From Earliella scabrosa (taxonomy: Eukaryota > Basidiomycota > Agaricomycetes > Polyporales > Polyporaceae): DNA of 64,000 nt. Every line of letters begins with the position of its first letter. The first letter of the stretch is position 1. This document shows, in pieces, positions 1 through 11,197 of the stretch. The notes beneath the pieces were generated by a model. That model was not told where the DNA came from. It searched no databases and saw only the letters and a list, made by a program, of their open reading frames with translations. The position numbers were made by a program, and so were the translations under genes. The stretch is from the NCBI GenBank assembly GCA_022605405.1, contig JABYQQ010000038.1, positions 1-64,000 on the forward strand. Direction: 5' to 3'.

Positions 1-1997
1 AATGAAGGACGGAAGGACCTTGTTGTCCCAGACGTCTGATTACGTGAATTGTGTAAGACACGATCGGCGTGAAGCATGTCAAGAGACGCACGATAGTAAG
101 ACATATTGGGTTCCTTGGTGACCCACATCTGGAATCGTTTTCATGTTTAGCAAACGCTCACCATTGACATCGCAAGTATGCGTACTGACCTTATTGAGCC
201 ATTTGATTTGACGGCCCCCCACATAGCCCTGGAATGCGTGTTCGCAACGAACGAGCACTGAGATTACCAGATAAAAGGACCTACAGGGATGATGACGCGC
301 AGCGGCTGCCAAATATCGATTAGTAGGGTTCTATCACGGTTGGTGAATGACAGAGTGAAAGAAATTCACGTAACCATGATCGGGATGTAAGACTCTTCCA
401 TTCATCCCGAACGCCAGTATGACATCGTTTGCGGGATTCATGGCATGCGTGAGCGGGATCGCAGTGGAGTAGGGACCGTCGGCAGGCTCATCGGCACCTT
501 CGAAGTTCAGATACCTGGAAATTTTTATGGCAAGCAAGAATGAGGAAATGGCCAAAGAAACCCACCATCGCTCTTCAGGAGGCGTCTCTTGCAGACCACA
601 AGACAAGAGGACGTCTCTGACGGGGACCCCACGCCAGATGGCGGTGGATACCCCCGAAGCCGTCCAATTGAAGCCGACAGTTCGCTTGACCATGTTCACT
701 TCCTTACGACGATCTAAGGGCAAACGATATGTCAGATGGCATACTTGTCCACTGGCAGCGAAATGCGGCAAGACGATGGCTTACTTCCGTCGCATCCCAT
801 GGTAACCGGTATCTCAATCACATTGAAGCCGCCAGACGTGAGGTCTTCCATGGTGAATTGTCTTGGTTTTGTCAGCAGGCTCGGCGGACGCGCATAGACC
901 GCCAGCTCGTGCGTCTCCCAGTCTAGCTGCGGGACCGCCGCATGATTGCGGACGAAGTGGAGTCTGATGGCCATGTGAGTAACTATTCGAGAGTGGTTGA
1001 CTTGGGACTGTCAAGCATACTTTGTGGGTGTGATCATCCCGGCTTCAAAGAGACGAAGGAGGTTTGGTTCTGCGTTCAGCGGATGCTTACCGGTGAGACG
1101 GAACAGCTCAGAGGACCGAGGAATCCACGAGTCCGGTGTGTTACTAGTCGTCTCTCAGCGTCAGGTTCACCCTCAAAGAAACCCGATACTCACAGGTCAT
1201 CCATACTGAGACATCTCTCCAGCTGTTCTGTTGCATCCCCATCAAGCAGCTTCAGTTCCCCCTTGGGCACGCCCAAGTTGTTTCTGAAAGCTCTGATGGT
1301 ACGGAACTCTTCCGTAACTCTCTTTAGAAAATTGGCTTGTTCGTCGCCTGCATCCGCTGGATTCTCAGCGATTGAGTCCTCTGTATCGACCGAGGGAGTG
1401 TCGTCTGTTACCGCTGTTGTACTTGATGACATAGATCCAGGGGAAGACGCAGAATTGGGACTATTGTCAAGCGCAACGTTTCTCCATGGCCAGTCTTGCT
1501 CTTTAATCTCTGCCTCCGTCACTGGTAGGACATAGCGCGAGTAGTCATGGTTCTTCTGCGGGCATGAGGCGGCACCCTCAAGATGCGAGCCAGAGGTATA
1601 CTGACCTTCGGGTTCCTGAGCTTGTAACTTCCACCGCGTAGAACCGATATCTCAGCTTCGTCGCATGGGTTGCCATGGATGGTACTCACTTCGTCACCGC
1701 GTTCTTCACATCACGAACACTGATAAGAGAGTTGTTGGTCCTCAATGCTTCGCGCCATCCTGCACCAGAATAGGTCCTTGGCCCGCTTGCCTCTAAGATC
1801 GTGAGACCCTTGTCTGCCGGCCGTCTCGGCGAGTCGCTAATCTTTGTTAGAGCAGGCTGCATGCTTTGGGGGACTGCGAGGACTTGAGCAGTGTCCGACG
1901 CAGCCATGACGGAAGTGTGGGCTGTGGACGAGGGACCATCAGCTGGGGTAGTAAATGAGGAGTTTCTGTTCTCCACGATAAAGTTGGCTCCCGACAC
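1..1997 (-). CDS. niaD: Nitrate reductase, N-terminal part (cut by window edge)
   Basis: Reduces nitrate to nitrite in the cytosol using a molybdopterin cofactor, the first step of nitrate assimilation. Read on the minus strand, spliced exons give the Mo-domain in order: FRLTGKHPLNAEP (about 1130-1060), FVRNHAAVP (about 950), VTMGCDGNRRKEVNMV joined across an intron near 760-690 (its Cys is the expected Mo ligand), GFNWTASGVSTAIWRGV, YLNFEGADE after a short intron, HAMNPANDVILAF, then GYVGGRQIKWLNK (about 240-190) and a YYH/VWDNKVLPSF junction at the left edge. The RRKE and FNW motifs favour nitrate reductase over sulfite oxidase. The cytochrome b5 and FAD/NAD(P)H domains must lie to the left. 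Two in-frame starts are possible, 1997 and 1907. A Ser/acidic-rich stretch (about 1500-1190) precedes the Mo domain. At least seven short introns are inferred. Confidence 0.88.
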
Positions 1998-2550
1998 CAG
2001 ATTGGTCAGAGATTACCACATGCTTTCGCAAGAGAAGACCCTCCTTGACTGGAGCCGCTTGGGATCCATACCGTGCATTCAGTCACCGTTATCAGCCGCT
2101 CTCGGGCACAGTTGGATAGTCTGTTCTCGGTGGTGTTGGTATCTCCCTTCCCGCGTAGCTCGGTCGACGGTTCGGGCCAACTATGTCTGGTGCTAAGCGA
2201 TGTTCAGTATACTCTGTATTGCGGCAGGAATGCGCTGAAGCAGATGGAGGTACGGCGAACGCAAGCGTAACGCTGAGAGCCCAGGATCGTGAGTCAGTCC
2301 ATCTGGCAGGAACGGGAAATATGGGCAGGGACGAACTTCTTTAACGCTTAGGCCTGACGTGCGAGTAACGTCGACCGGGACTCGTGACTCGGCTCGATGA
2401 GCTTGATAACAGCTTCTGCAGTTCTGCCGCCGCGTCTTACAAAGGAGACCTCATCGCGTACGCGACCTGGGAAGGAGTTGCGAGACAATATACTCGATCG
2501 AATTCACAGAAACGTGAGGACCCAATACAAGATGAATCCTCCTGAAGCAC
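1998..2550. other. Intergenic, promoter side of nitrate reductase
   Basis: This 553 nt stretch lies between the start of nitrate reductase and the stop codon of the lactonase. Apart from the two GATA-type sites, no gene or RNA was recognised. Confidence 0.5.
2089..2409. promoter_or_regulatory. Two GATA-factor-type sites upstream of nitrate reductase
   Basis: TGATAA occurs at 2404-2409 on the plus strand and at 2089-2094 on the minus strand, 92 and about 410 nt upstream of the 1997 start codon. Both fit HGATAR, the consensus bound by AreA/NIT2-type nitrogen regulators that switch on fungal nitrate genes. The motif is short and frequent by chance, so this is only suggestive. Confidence 0.3.
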
Positions 2551-3824
2551 TCAATCCAACCAAACGAAAGTCGTTCTCGTCGGAATCTGGAGGTTCCTCG
2601 TCAGGATCTCGAGGTTCTTGCCGCCTTCGGTCCTCTTCAGCATGATCGTTCCCGCGCCGCCCGCGACTCCACTCGCGATGAGGAACTCCTTCTCCGGACC
2701 GCCGAACTCCATACCACGGATTTGGTCGAGTCCGGTGAACACATGTCCGACCAACTGGAGCTTTGGCTGGATCCTAAAAATTGCAATCGAGTCGCCCCGT
2801 GGGTCCTGGACACCAGTGTTGCGGTTCGACACGTAGATGAACGGCTCTGGGAACTTCGGAGATGCCTCGGTGAGAAGGATCTCTCCAGCTGCCATCATGG
2901 CACCCTGGGGCAAGCCGGAGGGAACGATGGAGAAGTTGGCGATGAGAGGTCCAGTGGTGCCATTCGGCGCACACGGAATCTCTTGCTGTGTCAGGGTGCT
3001 GGCCAGCTCGTGGAGAGTGTACAGAGTGTTCCCTTGTGGGCGAGCAAGTATGAGATGAGGAACGTTCATTTTCGCTATAGTGGACGTACCACGAACCGCG
3101 ATGTGGCGTGGTCCACTGCCTGCGGGCTGGTCAATCTGTCCTTGCACCCTGAAGTTCCCCGGAGAGCCATTCTCGACCAGACGCCAGACTTTGTCAGCAC
3201 CCTGCAAGCAGACATTAGACTGTAATCGACTGATGCAAACGCAACGTAGGAAACCAACCAGGTCGGGGACGAACACCTCACTGCCATGTTCGACAGCCAT
3301 ATGCGGGTGCGACACAGGTGCGTTGAACTTGATCGGCGTATGAGACGAACTGAACTGCAGCGGATTTCCCGGCTGCGTGGGCACGATGAGTCCGTCCCCC
3401 GAATTATACTATGACGCAGCACGCTCAGATGTAGTCGTCCCAAAAGGGAATGAAAACTCACATTCATAACAGCGACTTGTCCAGTAGACAACGGTGTAGT
3501 AAAGGCAGGGCTGTCTCCGCCAGAGCTGATTGTGTCGATAGGACCCGACAGCACGCCGTCTTTGCCAACCAAGAAGGACTGCAAGCCACCCTGGGCATTT
3601 TCGTTGACAGCGCTACAGCAAACAATTCAATCGCGAAACGAAACAATGTAAAGGATATCTCCTCACTATAGTACGCTCCTGTTGGTCGGATGGAGCGAGA
3701 GCCAAGACGGGTTCACACCCGTAGGCGACTGGTTGAGCACCGTGAGGGCATTCGTGTCCGAGTTGAAGAGGTACGACACCACAAAGGTGGAGTACCCCCC
3801 AGCGAGAATCGTGAAGTTGACCAT
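2551..3824 (-). CDS. Seven-bladed beta-propeller lactonase (6-phosphogluconolactonase-like)
   Basis: Belongs to the lactonase_7 beta-propeller family, which includes bacterial 6-phosphogluconolactonase (pgl) and carboxy-cis,cis-muconate cyclase. The spliced product is about 370 residues, the normal size. The start at 3824 gives MVNFTILAGGYSTF followed by NPSWLSLHPT, the usual first blade. Later blades carry SHPHMAVEHGSEVFVPDLG, GPRHIAVRG, the IYVSNRN motif (near 2820) and a C-terminal FVWLD. Introns are inferred near 3670 (donor GTGAGG), 3460 (GTGAGT), and an in-frame 54-57 nt intron near 3227-3280 that must be removed to join VPDL to GADKVWRLVENG. No signal peptide is seen, so a cytosolic place is likely. 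In fungi the true substrate of this family is often unknown, so sugar-lactone hydrolysis is a family-level inference. Confidence 0.85.
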
Positions 3825-4640
3825 GGCCGCAGATGGTGCCGAGAACGAACCAGGTTACACCCTGGTCCACTCGAGTTTATATACCCGCATGATCGACCTG
3901 GGAGTCTATATATACGTCAGTCTTCACGAAGAGGTATGGCGACACAGGATACACCACCCGAGCCAAACATGCTGGTCACGATGATGCGACAAAGGTCCAT
4001 CCGAGGCTCGTCCGTTCCGGCGGGACGACGAGGGCGCGATTCGAAGGGTTACCATTACGATAGTCGTCTGTCACATGCCCCAAGAAGATGAGTAGCCGGT
4101 GCCCCGCCCTCCGCTGTACGTAGGATCAGATACTCACATAGGCCTGACTTCGGCGGACGGAGAAAACGCATATGTGATGCGAGTATGTCCAGTCTTGACG
4201 ACCGGGTTCTGGAGTATTACAAGCGAGTCAAGGAATCCTGGGCAGCTTCACCCATGCCGAGACTCATCCGAAAGCACTCTGGTCTCACTAGTACTGTCCA
4301 CACATATTCAACGGCGATACTTCGAAGTTCGGAACAATCTATCAACGATGGACTGAGGTCATAATACAAATGATGTTCAAAACGCACGTCGTACCTCCGC
4401 ATTTTCCCTGGCTCCTACTCCTTGACGAATGCAAAAGCCATCCGCCGCACGAATGCGCATTTGACAGATGGCTTTGAAGGCTTAATCTCCCAATTACACG
4501 TGCAGATACGCGTTTGGAGGCATGCGATGACATAGACGTGATGATGCGGTGGCATGCTAGACCCATACATTGTGTGAGATGCAGGATGTCGAGGGCATGT
4601 GTCATATGTAGAGAGGAATCGAAGCGATGCGAGTACAGTT
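3825..4640. other. Intergenic between lactonase and eL24
   Basis: This 816 nt stretch contains the lactonase promoter and the 3' end of the eL24 transcript. No additional gene was recognised; open frames here are short and have no family features. Confidence 0.45.
3876..3883 (-). promoter_or_regulatory. TATA box of the lactonase gene
   Basis: The minus strand reads TATATAAA about 53 nt upstream of the start codon at 3824, at the distance and with the sequence expected for a TATA element. Confidence 0.45.
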
Positions 4641-5262
4641 TTAGCGGCCACCCTTGCCACCCTTCATCTGCTGCTTCGATACGCGGGGTGCGGTCGATAC
4701 AGGTCCACGAGCAGGCTACACGGACAGTGAATGAGGGATGTGATGGGTGTACAAGATATCGATGTGCGCACCTTGGTCTTCTCCTTCTTCTCCTCCTTCG
4801 CCTTCTTTTCCGCCTTGGCCTTCTGGATAGCGGCGGTCCGCTGCTGGGCCCGGACAGCAGCGGTTTGGTTCCTCCGTGCGGCGATGGCAGCAAGGTCCGC
4901 ACCGACGATACCACGCTGGTGTTTCACGGTTCGGCGAGAGCGCTTCTTGGCAACCTCCTCCGTGATACCCTTCTTGTGCATCCGCCGGTAGACTTGCGTC
5001 CAAGCGATCTTACGGGGGTTCTTGCGCTGCAAGAAAAGCGACTCGTTCTTGGAGTTGGCGAAACGGAAGATCTAGGAAAAGGTGAGGACGCGGTGGGGAC
5101 TCTTGCAGAGGTGATACGAACCTTGTTGTCTCCCCGGACGAAGAGACGACCCTTACTAGGGTAAATGCGGTAGCCAGAGAACGAGTCGATTTCGAGCTTC
5201 TGTACTCGGGTAGACGACAGTCAAACGTACGGTTCCAGCGAGGCATTAAAGACACGTACCAT
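4641..5262 (-). CDS. RPL24: 60S ribosomal protein eL24 (L24e)
   Basis: Component of the large cytosolic ribosomal subunit at the intersubunit face. The spliced protein is about 151 residues, the usual fungal length. It begins with KLEIDSFSGYRIYPSKG and FVRGDNK, continues with IFRFANSKNESLFL, RKNPRKIAWTQVYRR, a basic AAIQKAKAEKKAKEEKKEKTK helix and the tail SKQQMKGGKGGR. Four exons are inferred. The first coding exon is only the ATG at 5260-5262, cut by a GTACGT donor right after the start codon. Two further introns lie near 5130-5070 (after GDNK) and 4770-4715 (before PARGPVSTAP). Splicing restores the conserved frame throughout, so identity is very secure. Confidence 0.95.
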
Positions 5263-6269
5263 CTGGTATGACCATACCGGCGGAAGAGAAGGGTCAGTAA
5301 GATGCCATTTGCTTGTGCACGCCATCCGTTATGTCCCGTAGCCATCCATCCTCCTGCACGGTCAAACCCAACGTGTTCTACCCATCTCTAGGCTCCTTGC
5401 GAGCCCCTCTATCCTCCCAGACGGTTTGGCAGCATATAGAACCCCAAACGAATAGACTCACCTTGATTTGGCGGCGACGGGGAGTGTACCGTTGACGTTG
5501 TGCGACTGCCCGCTAGCGCATGCGATGTGCCACAAACCAAACAAGTCCAAGTATTGCCACGTGGCGCTTCGACGCCCGCCTTTCCTGTGGAACAGCTTGT
5601 GGGCCGAACTTGGACGAACATATATGTACCGGTACCTCTCTGTCCTTGTAAGACGCAACTCGCTACGTAGCTAGTACAAAACATATACGCTGGCTTATAT
5701 CGGAAGCCCGAAGTCTGAAATCCTCGATACAGATCGCCTCAGTGCTATGTCGGAACTTTTGAGCGTCTATCGGGATGCATCCCGATGGCCTTTTGCATCC
5801 AGATGCACTTGCTATCTCCCTATCGAGAATATCACGACACTTAGTTCCACCATAAAACTGTAGTATGATACTGTATGACTGCACTATACGACCTACTTGC
5901 CAGGAGATGGAGCGTAGCAATGTCAGGAGGAGGCGAAAGTTGGGCGCTTAATGGCCTTTCCTCCAGATACCCGTGGGAAAGTTCCGACATAAGTGATTGC
6001 AAGAAGCGTCTTGGCCCGAGTTTCACCATGTTCCATGGTTCCGCTCGAGCCTCAAGCTTGGAAGTACTTATTCTGACTTCTTCCTGGTATGAGTGAGGCC
6101 GTATTTTGTCGACAGGAGTTTGGGAGTTGTTGCCCAGAGCTGCCGCCGCCCGTACCCGGCGATTGCCGCGGACGGTTGTACCAACGCCATCACGTGGTTT
6201 CAACGCGGTTCGCGACAAGCGGATGTTGAACTCTGTCTTGACCACATCCACGACGCGGCGATAGCCATC
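5263..6269. other. Divergent promoter region between eL24 and Ase1
   Basis: About 1.0 kb between two genes transcribed away from each other. It must hold both promoters and 5' UTRs. No RNA gene, repeat or further coding region could be supported. Confidence 0.45.
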
Positions 6270-8855
6270 ATGTCTACGACGATAACGTCCTTGCTGAACT
6301 CCTTGCACACACATCTACAGTCTCAAACACAGCTCCTACCTACTCTCCACGCTCAGTTGGGTCTGCCGCCAACCGCATTACACGACGAACTCGCTGCTCT
6401 ACAGCAACAACTCACACAATGCATTGAGAGCCAAATCGACCTTCGCCGGAAACAAGTAGATGCGTGGATGGAGAAGTGCGCGAATGTGGAGGAGGAATGC
6501 CTACGATACGGCAGGGCACTAGGTGGCCACCTCAAGTCATCCGGAACAAGCGTAGGAGAGATCAGGAAGGAGCAAGTTCTCCCTCGACGATTCGAACTGA
6601 TCACGGACTACCAAGAGAAACTCAGGCAGGTGAGCAGATATTCTACTCAGTGTGTACATCTGCACCATGCCAGAACCTGACATGGACGTATGAGTAGCAA
6701 TACCACACAAAGCTTGAGCAGCTCTTGAACCTGACTAGTAGGATATTAGCACTAGCTAGTACTCTTGGTCCTACATTCTACCCATCCGACATTCTTGAGC
6801 CGACTCCTGCGACCGGCGAAGACGAGTATGACTCAACGTCTCATAGAGATGTAACTCCAGAAAGATTCTCTCGACTCGAGAAGGAGCTCGTCCGGGGGAA
6901 GGGGGAAGTTGTGAGTAAACGACTTATCCAACTATAGGCGTCTTGCTGACCATACCGCAGGCGAAGCGTCTCAATCAACTATCCGCACATTTTGTCCAAA
7001 TTGACTGGCTGTACACCGAGCTAGGCATAACCCCGCCGTCCTTGGATGACCTTCCCTCCGCCTCCTCCTCTACACTGGGGCTACCCCCACTACCTCGTCC
7101 AAGCTCGTCCTGCAGCAACAGGAATCACAACTCCGACCCCTTCCTCTCCACGTCCATGTCTATTTCCATGTCTACCCCTACACCCGCTTGTCGTCAAAAG
7201 CCCATCACCCCTCTCCTATTCGTCTCCGAAGAGCCACCCCGGACAACCGAGGTTGACCATCAGCGCGTGTTCGCGAAGTTCGTCGCACGCATGGAGGAGC
7301 TTGCCGATGAAGACCTTCCAGAGTCGAATGTTACTATCGGTCTCGAAGGGGTTGATCCCACGCCTGAGCTCATGGCTTGGGCAGAGTCCACTCGCACAGA
7401 GCTTGAAGAGACCAAGAGGCGACGTGAAGCTCATATTCAGGCCATGTACGATCAACTGGAAGCCCTTTGGCGCCGTCTTGGAGTTCCCGACGCTGATATG
7501 GATGCATTCGTCGAAGCCCAGCGAGGCACTACTGACGCCACTATCAAAGCATACGAAGAAGAGCTTGAACGCATGCTTGAACTCAAACGCGAACGCATGG
7601 GCACCTTCATTGACAATGCTCGCACGGAGATCACGAAACTCTGGGATGAGCTCATGGTGGGAGATGAGGAGCGTGCCGACTTTGCGCCCTTCGTTGACGG
7701 TTAGTGTTCCTTCAACTATGTCCGACCGCGATGGCTTAGCATATGTACTACAGATGAGCACACAGAAGAGCTCCTCTGCATCCACGAGGAAGAGATCAAG
7801 CGGCTAAAGGAAGAGCGTCGTCTTAAGGGTTCCCTCCTCGCGAGCATTCGCAAGTACTTCGACATCTGCGATGACGAGAAAGAACTTGCGGCCTCCGCTA
7901 GTGACCAGAGTCGGTTGCTTGGCAAAGGACCGCGCGATCCTGGGAGACTCCTCCGGGAAGAGAAGATGCGGAAACGCGTCACGAAGGAGAAACCTCGTGT
8001 GAGTCCACCATTCTGGGGTTCGAGTGACTCGCCAGCTGATGCTGACCATGAGCGTAGTTGGAACAGGATCTCCTGACGTCGATTCCAGCCTGGGAGGCGG
8101 AGACCGGACGCACCTTCCTGGTCCACGGCATGAGTATGCTTCAGCTGCTCATGGAGACCGTTAGCGCGAACGACAAGGAGAACGGCAACAAACGCACGAA
8201 GGGACGTGCTGGTTCCGTGCCTCCTCGTGCGACAACCCCTGCGAACGGCATGTACTATCCTGTCAACGCTGCGACGTTACACGGTGGGAAGTCCGGCGTA
8301 GTGACTCCTGCCGTACGCCCCGCATCCAGCCTCGCAACGTCGCAGTCTGTGCCGAACAAGCGTCCCCGTCTCGGCGATTCCACTAGCAATCCGAACGTGC
8401 CTTCTGGTCGTGCGCCGCTGGGAAGCAGTCGAGGACCGGGAATCAATAGGTCTACGTCTCCGACCAAGATACCTGGTCCCGGCAAGACGCCGGGGTCTTC
8501 TCTTCCTCGTCCCGTACCCATCGCCATGCCCGTTCCCAAACCTGGAACCGCGCACCACGCACTAGGACATGGTCGTGTGCCGTCCGTCCAGCAGCTCGGC
8601 TCCAGTTACTCGCATAATCCATATCCAAGCTCTCGCGCCGTGTCATACACCTCGTCGACATCGTACAGCAACGGGAGGTATGGGCCTGCGAATGCCGCGG
8701 CGGTTGCGAAGAAGGCGTCGCGCGCAAGGCGAGAAAGCTTCAAGCCTCGACCGAGTATGGACGAGAACTGGGCAACAGACGCCGGACTTGGCGGGCAACG
8801 GCGATGGGGCGGCTTTGCTGGCGTCGCGGTTAAGGAGGAGGACGAAGAGTACTGA
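6270..8855 (+). CDS. ase1: Anaphase spindle elongation protein Ase1 / PRC1 / MAP65
   Basis: Bundles antiparallel microtubules at the spindle midzone and is needed for anaphase spindle stability and cytokinesis. The start at 6270 gives MSTTITSLLNSLHTHLQS; the first exons form coiled-coil dimerisation and rod regions (LITDYQEKLRQ at about 6600, AKRLNQLSAHFVQIDWLYTELG at 6961). The signature of the conserved spectrin-like microtubule-binding domain follows: LLGKGPRDPGRLLREEKMRKRV near 7915-7985. The C-terminal quarter (8150-8850) is Ser/Pro/Arg-rich and disordered, as expected for the Cdk-regulated tail, and ends AVKEEDEEY. Five exons-joins are inferred: donors near 6628, 6910, 7701 and 8000 and acceptors near 6712, 6960, 7754 and 8057. 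Length is about 750 residues, within the family range. Confidence 0.92.
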
Positions 8856-9412
8856 GTGTTGCGTGTTGACCTCCGCTTGATGCGGGACGCGCGAGGTGCG
8901 CCTTCCTCCTTCTCTCGCACCTCTGACTGCGCTGGGTATCATTTGGCTCGAGATGACTTATGCGAACATATCTAACGCGTGACGCGAAGTATGCATCTGT
9001 ACTACTACATATGATCTCCTTCTAGCTCTCTCTCCTACGTAGTCGATAGTCGAGTATTGTTATCATGACGTTACGCCTTGTTATGACTTGCCTCCTTCCC
9101 ATCCTCATGTACATCTATAACTGTCCAGGACTCGAATGCGATGACGATGGTGCGCTGTACGTATACGTACTCGACGTGGCGTGGAGACCGAACTCGGGCC
9201 CTCTCGAGGCTCGTAGCGCTGCGCGCCTGGACCGTGGTTGTCGCGGGCTGCTCTAGACCGACCTCGTTCAGACTCGCACTAAACGCAGCTCCTTTCCGCT
9301 CGGACGGTCATGAGACCGCAGTTGAGTATAAAGGCAATGGTTGCAATGCAGAAGCCTCCAATCACAGATAGCGCACTACTCACTACTACTCTACTACTAC
9401 TACTGCGAATTC
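8856..9412. other. Intergenic, no gene seen
   Basis: This 557 nt stretch follows the Ase1 stop and precedes the small membrane protein gene. It should contain the Ase1 3' UTR and the next promoter. Nothing else was recognised. Confidence 0.4.
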
Positions 9413-9784
9413 ATGCCATACCTCCCAAGGTCAGAAGCTGCAGTAACGCCCAGCGCTACCCCTATGCCATCCTCCGGGCCTTCTGCCCATGCAGTTCTCG
9501 TCAGGTCCATCGTCGCGGGGGTATGTGCGGCCGTCCTCGGTCTCTGCATCTTCATTTGGGTCATCTATATCCTGCACCGATGGTGGGCCGTCCGAGCCGA
9601 AGCGCTGAGACCTCGCGTAAACGTCAACGGCGTCGGTGAGTGCCAGGATCCTGCAATGGTATAGCTTGAGAAGTGTTGACAGATTCGTTGCGTTCACGTA
9701 GAGCGCGAGTTCCCTGCCTCTTCGCGGAGCTCGGCGGAAGAGAGCGTAGACCATTCAGACCACAGCGTCCATAACGAGAAGTGA
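9413..9784 (+). CDS. Small single-pass membrane protein, function unknown
   Basis: Two exons, 9413-9635 and 9702-9784, with donor GTGAGT and acceptor ACGTAG, give a 101-residue protein. A Pro/Ser-rich N-terminus is followed by one strong membrane segment (residues about 31-53, SIVAGVCAAVLGLCIFIWVI), a Trp/Arg-rich junction (LHRWWAVRAEALR) and a hydrophilic Ser/Asp/Glu tail ending HSVHNEK. The positive residues just after the membrane segment suggest the C-terminus is cytoplasmic. I do not recognise a family. Splicing keeps the frame and yields a sensible acidic tail, which supports it as a real gene, but expression evidence is lacking. It could also be a fragment of a longer transcript. Confidence 0.5.
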
Positions 9785-10466
9785 GCGAGGGTGTGCCGAG
9801 TACGTGATTGCATCAGTGCTCAGTGTTGGTGCGCGGGCTGACGACTGACACAGATAGTCACCAGCCAGATGGCTGTTGGAGGCACGGGTTCTGCAGCTCC
9901 AGAGACGGACGCGAAGCATACCTAGAGCCTGCCCTTCGGTACCAGTAGCGACCCCACCGGATGATCCTTCACGTCGAGCATCGAGGAAGAGGCTACCATT
10001 ATCATGTGGCCCCAACATCTTCATAGCGCACGGAGCGCGGAGGCATGCGAAGGCGGCGGGTCGAGGGGAAGGGGGAAGGAGGGGAACAAGGGGGGGTGAC
10101 ACGTTGATAGGCAGAATGCCGACACTTGTCGTGTATGGATCATGACCTCCGTGTTTTGGGAATTCGCCTCACGAGCACGCCTTCAGCCTTGCAGAGAGTC
10201 AACATCGGAATGGAGGTCAACAGCTTCATATTGAGCAAGAGCGCGGTTCGCAGAGAGCAGCGAACCACCGGGGCTCGCCGCGGACAGACGGCACTAGATG
10301 AGACAGACAGTTGAACGTCAGTGCGAGGCGATAGTCATTATGTGCAGGTCTACTCCACGGAGGCGGGAATTATACAATACTCTACCAGAATACATATGTG
10401 CATGTCCGTTCATCCAAGGTATCGTTCGTCTAGGTTGAGCCAAGAGTCCATGAGGGAAATAGATCA
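9785..10466. other. Intergenic between convergent genes
   Basis: This 682 nt stretch lies between the 3' ends of the small membrane protein (+) and GNA1 (-). It contains a G-rich run near 10065-10100. No coding region with family features was found. Confidence 0.4.
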
Positions 10467-11197
10467 TCACAAACGAGGAGCACGCGCGGGGTCTACGGGT
10501 GCGTACTTCGCCTATGGTCGTGGGTCAAATTGGGTTTTCGCCACTCATGGTGTCAAGCCTGCTTACCATCTCGTTCTCCTTCTTCTGGAATCCACACTTC
10601 TCGTAGAAGGCTGCAGGGGCAAAGGGCGTGAGTGTCCACGCTCAACGCAGATCGAGCATGTGCAGATCACTCACGTATGTTGCTATCGCTGCAGTTCAGG
10701 ATCGTCTTATAGCACCCGCTGTTCTCGCTGATGCCCGTGAGCGCATGAATAATACGCAGACCGAGCTTCTTGCCCTGCTGGGTCTTGTCCACGGCGATAT
10801 CCTCGATATGGCCCACACAGCCAAGCCCACGGAGAAACTTGCGCTCGACGAAGACAGTGCCCACCGCGACGATTCGGTCAGAGGCCTTGTCGACGATGAC
10901 GATGGAGTAGTATGTGCGAGGTGCAGCACGGATTGCTTCGAACTGTGCGCGCCATGCCTCTTCACCAGGGTCGGTGACGACAGTAAGAACTGAGAGAACT
11001 GAGAGATGTCCCCGGGAATAGTCTGAGGATGCGAGAGGGCGAATCTGTACGCGTCGTCGCCCTCAATGACTTGTTCGACGACGTGTGACGGGCATGAAAC
11101 ATACGTGGAGGTCTCCGGGCAACTGATTCCTGACGTCTACGGGGAGCTGGTCGGCGGGGAAGAGGAGGTCAAGGTCGGCGTCGGGGGTGAAAGGCAT
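10467..11197 (-). CDS. GNA1: Glucosamine 6-phosphate N-acetyltransferase
   Basis: Transfers acetyl from acetyl-CoA to glucosamine 6-phosphate, the second step towards UDP-GlcNAc, the precursor of chitin, N-glycans and GPI anchors. The start at 11197 gives MPFTPDADLDLLFPADQL; after an intron (donor GTATGT, acceptor TACAG) comes IRPLASSDYSRGHLSVLSVL. The GNAT core is clear: VGTVFVERKFLRGLGCVGHIEDIAV, the acetyl-CoA P-loop-like QQGKKLG, GCYKTILNCSDSNI, then in the next exon FYEKCGFQKKENEM, and in the last exon AKYAPVDPARAPRL. Four exons and about 180 residues fit the fungal family (yeast about 160). GHIEDIAV and FYEKCGF are diagnostic of GNA1 rather than other GNATs. Confidence 0.93.

Noticed and set aside
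334..974. Sulfite oxidase as the identity of the molybdopterin gene
   Set aside because: The RRKEVNMV and GFNWTASGVSTAIWRGV motifs and the NYY/DNKVLP-type junction are those of nitrate reductase.
1190..1522. Separate small acidic protein in the nitrate reductase locus
   Set aside because: It is an internal exon of nitrate reductase: the flanking exons join to it across donor and acceptor sites in the same orientation.
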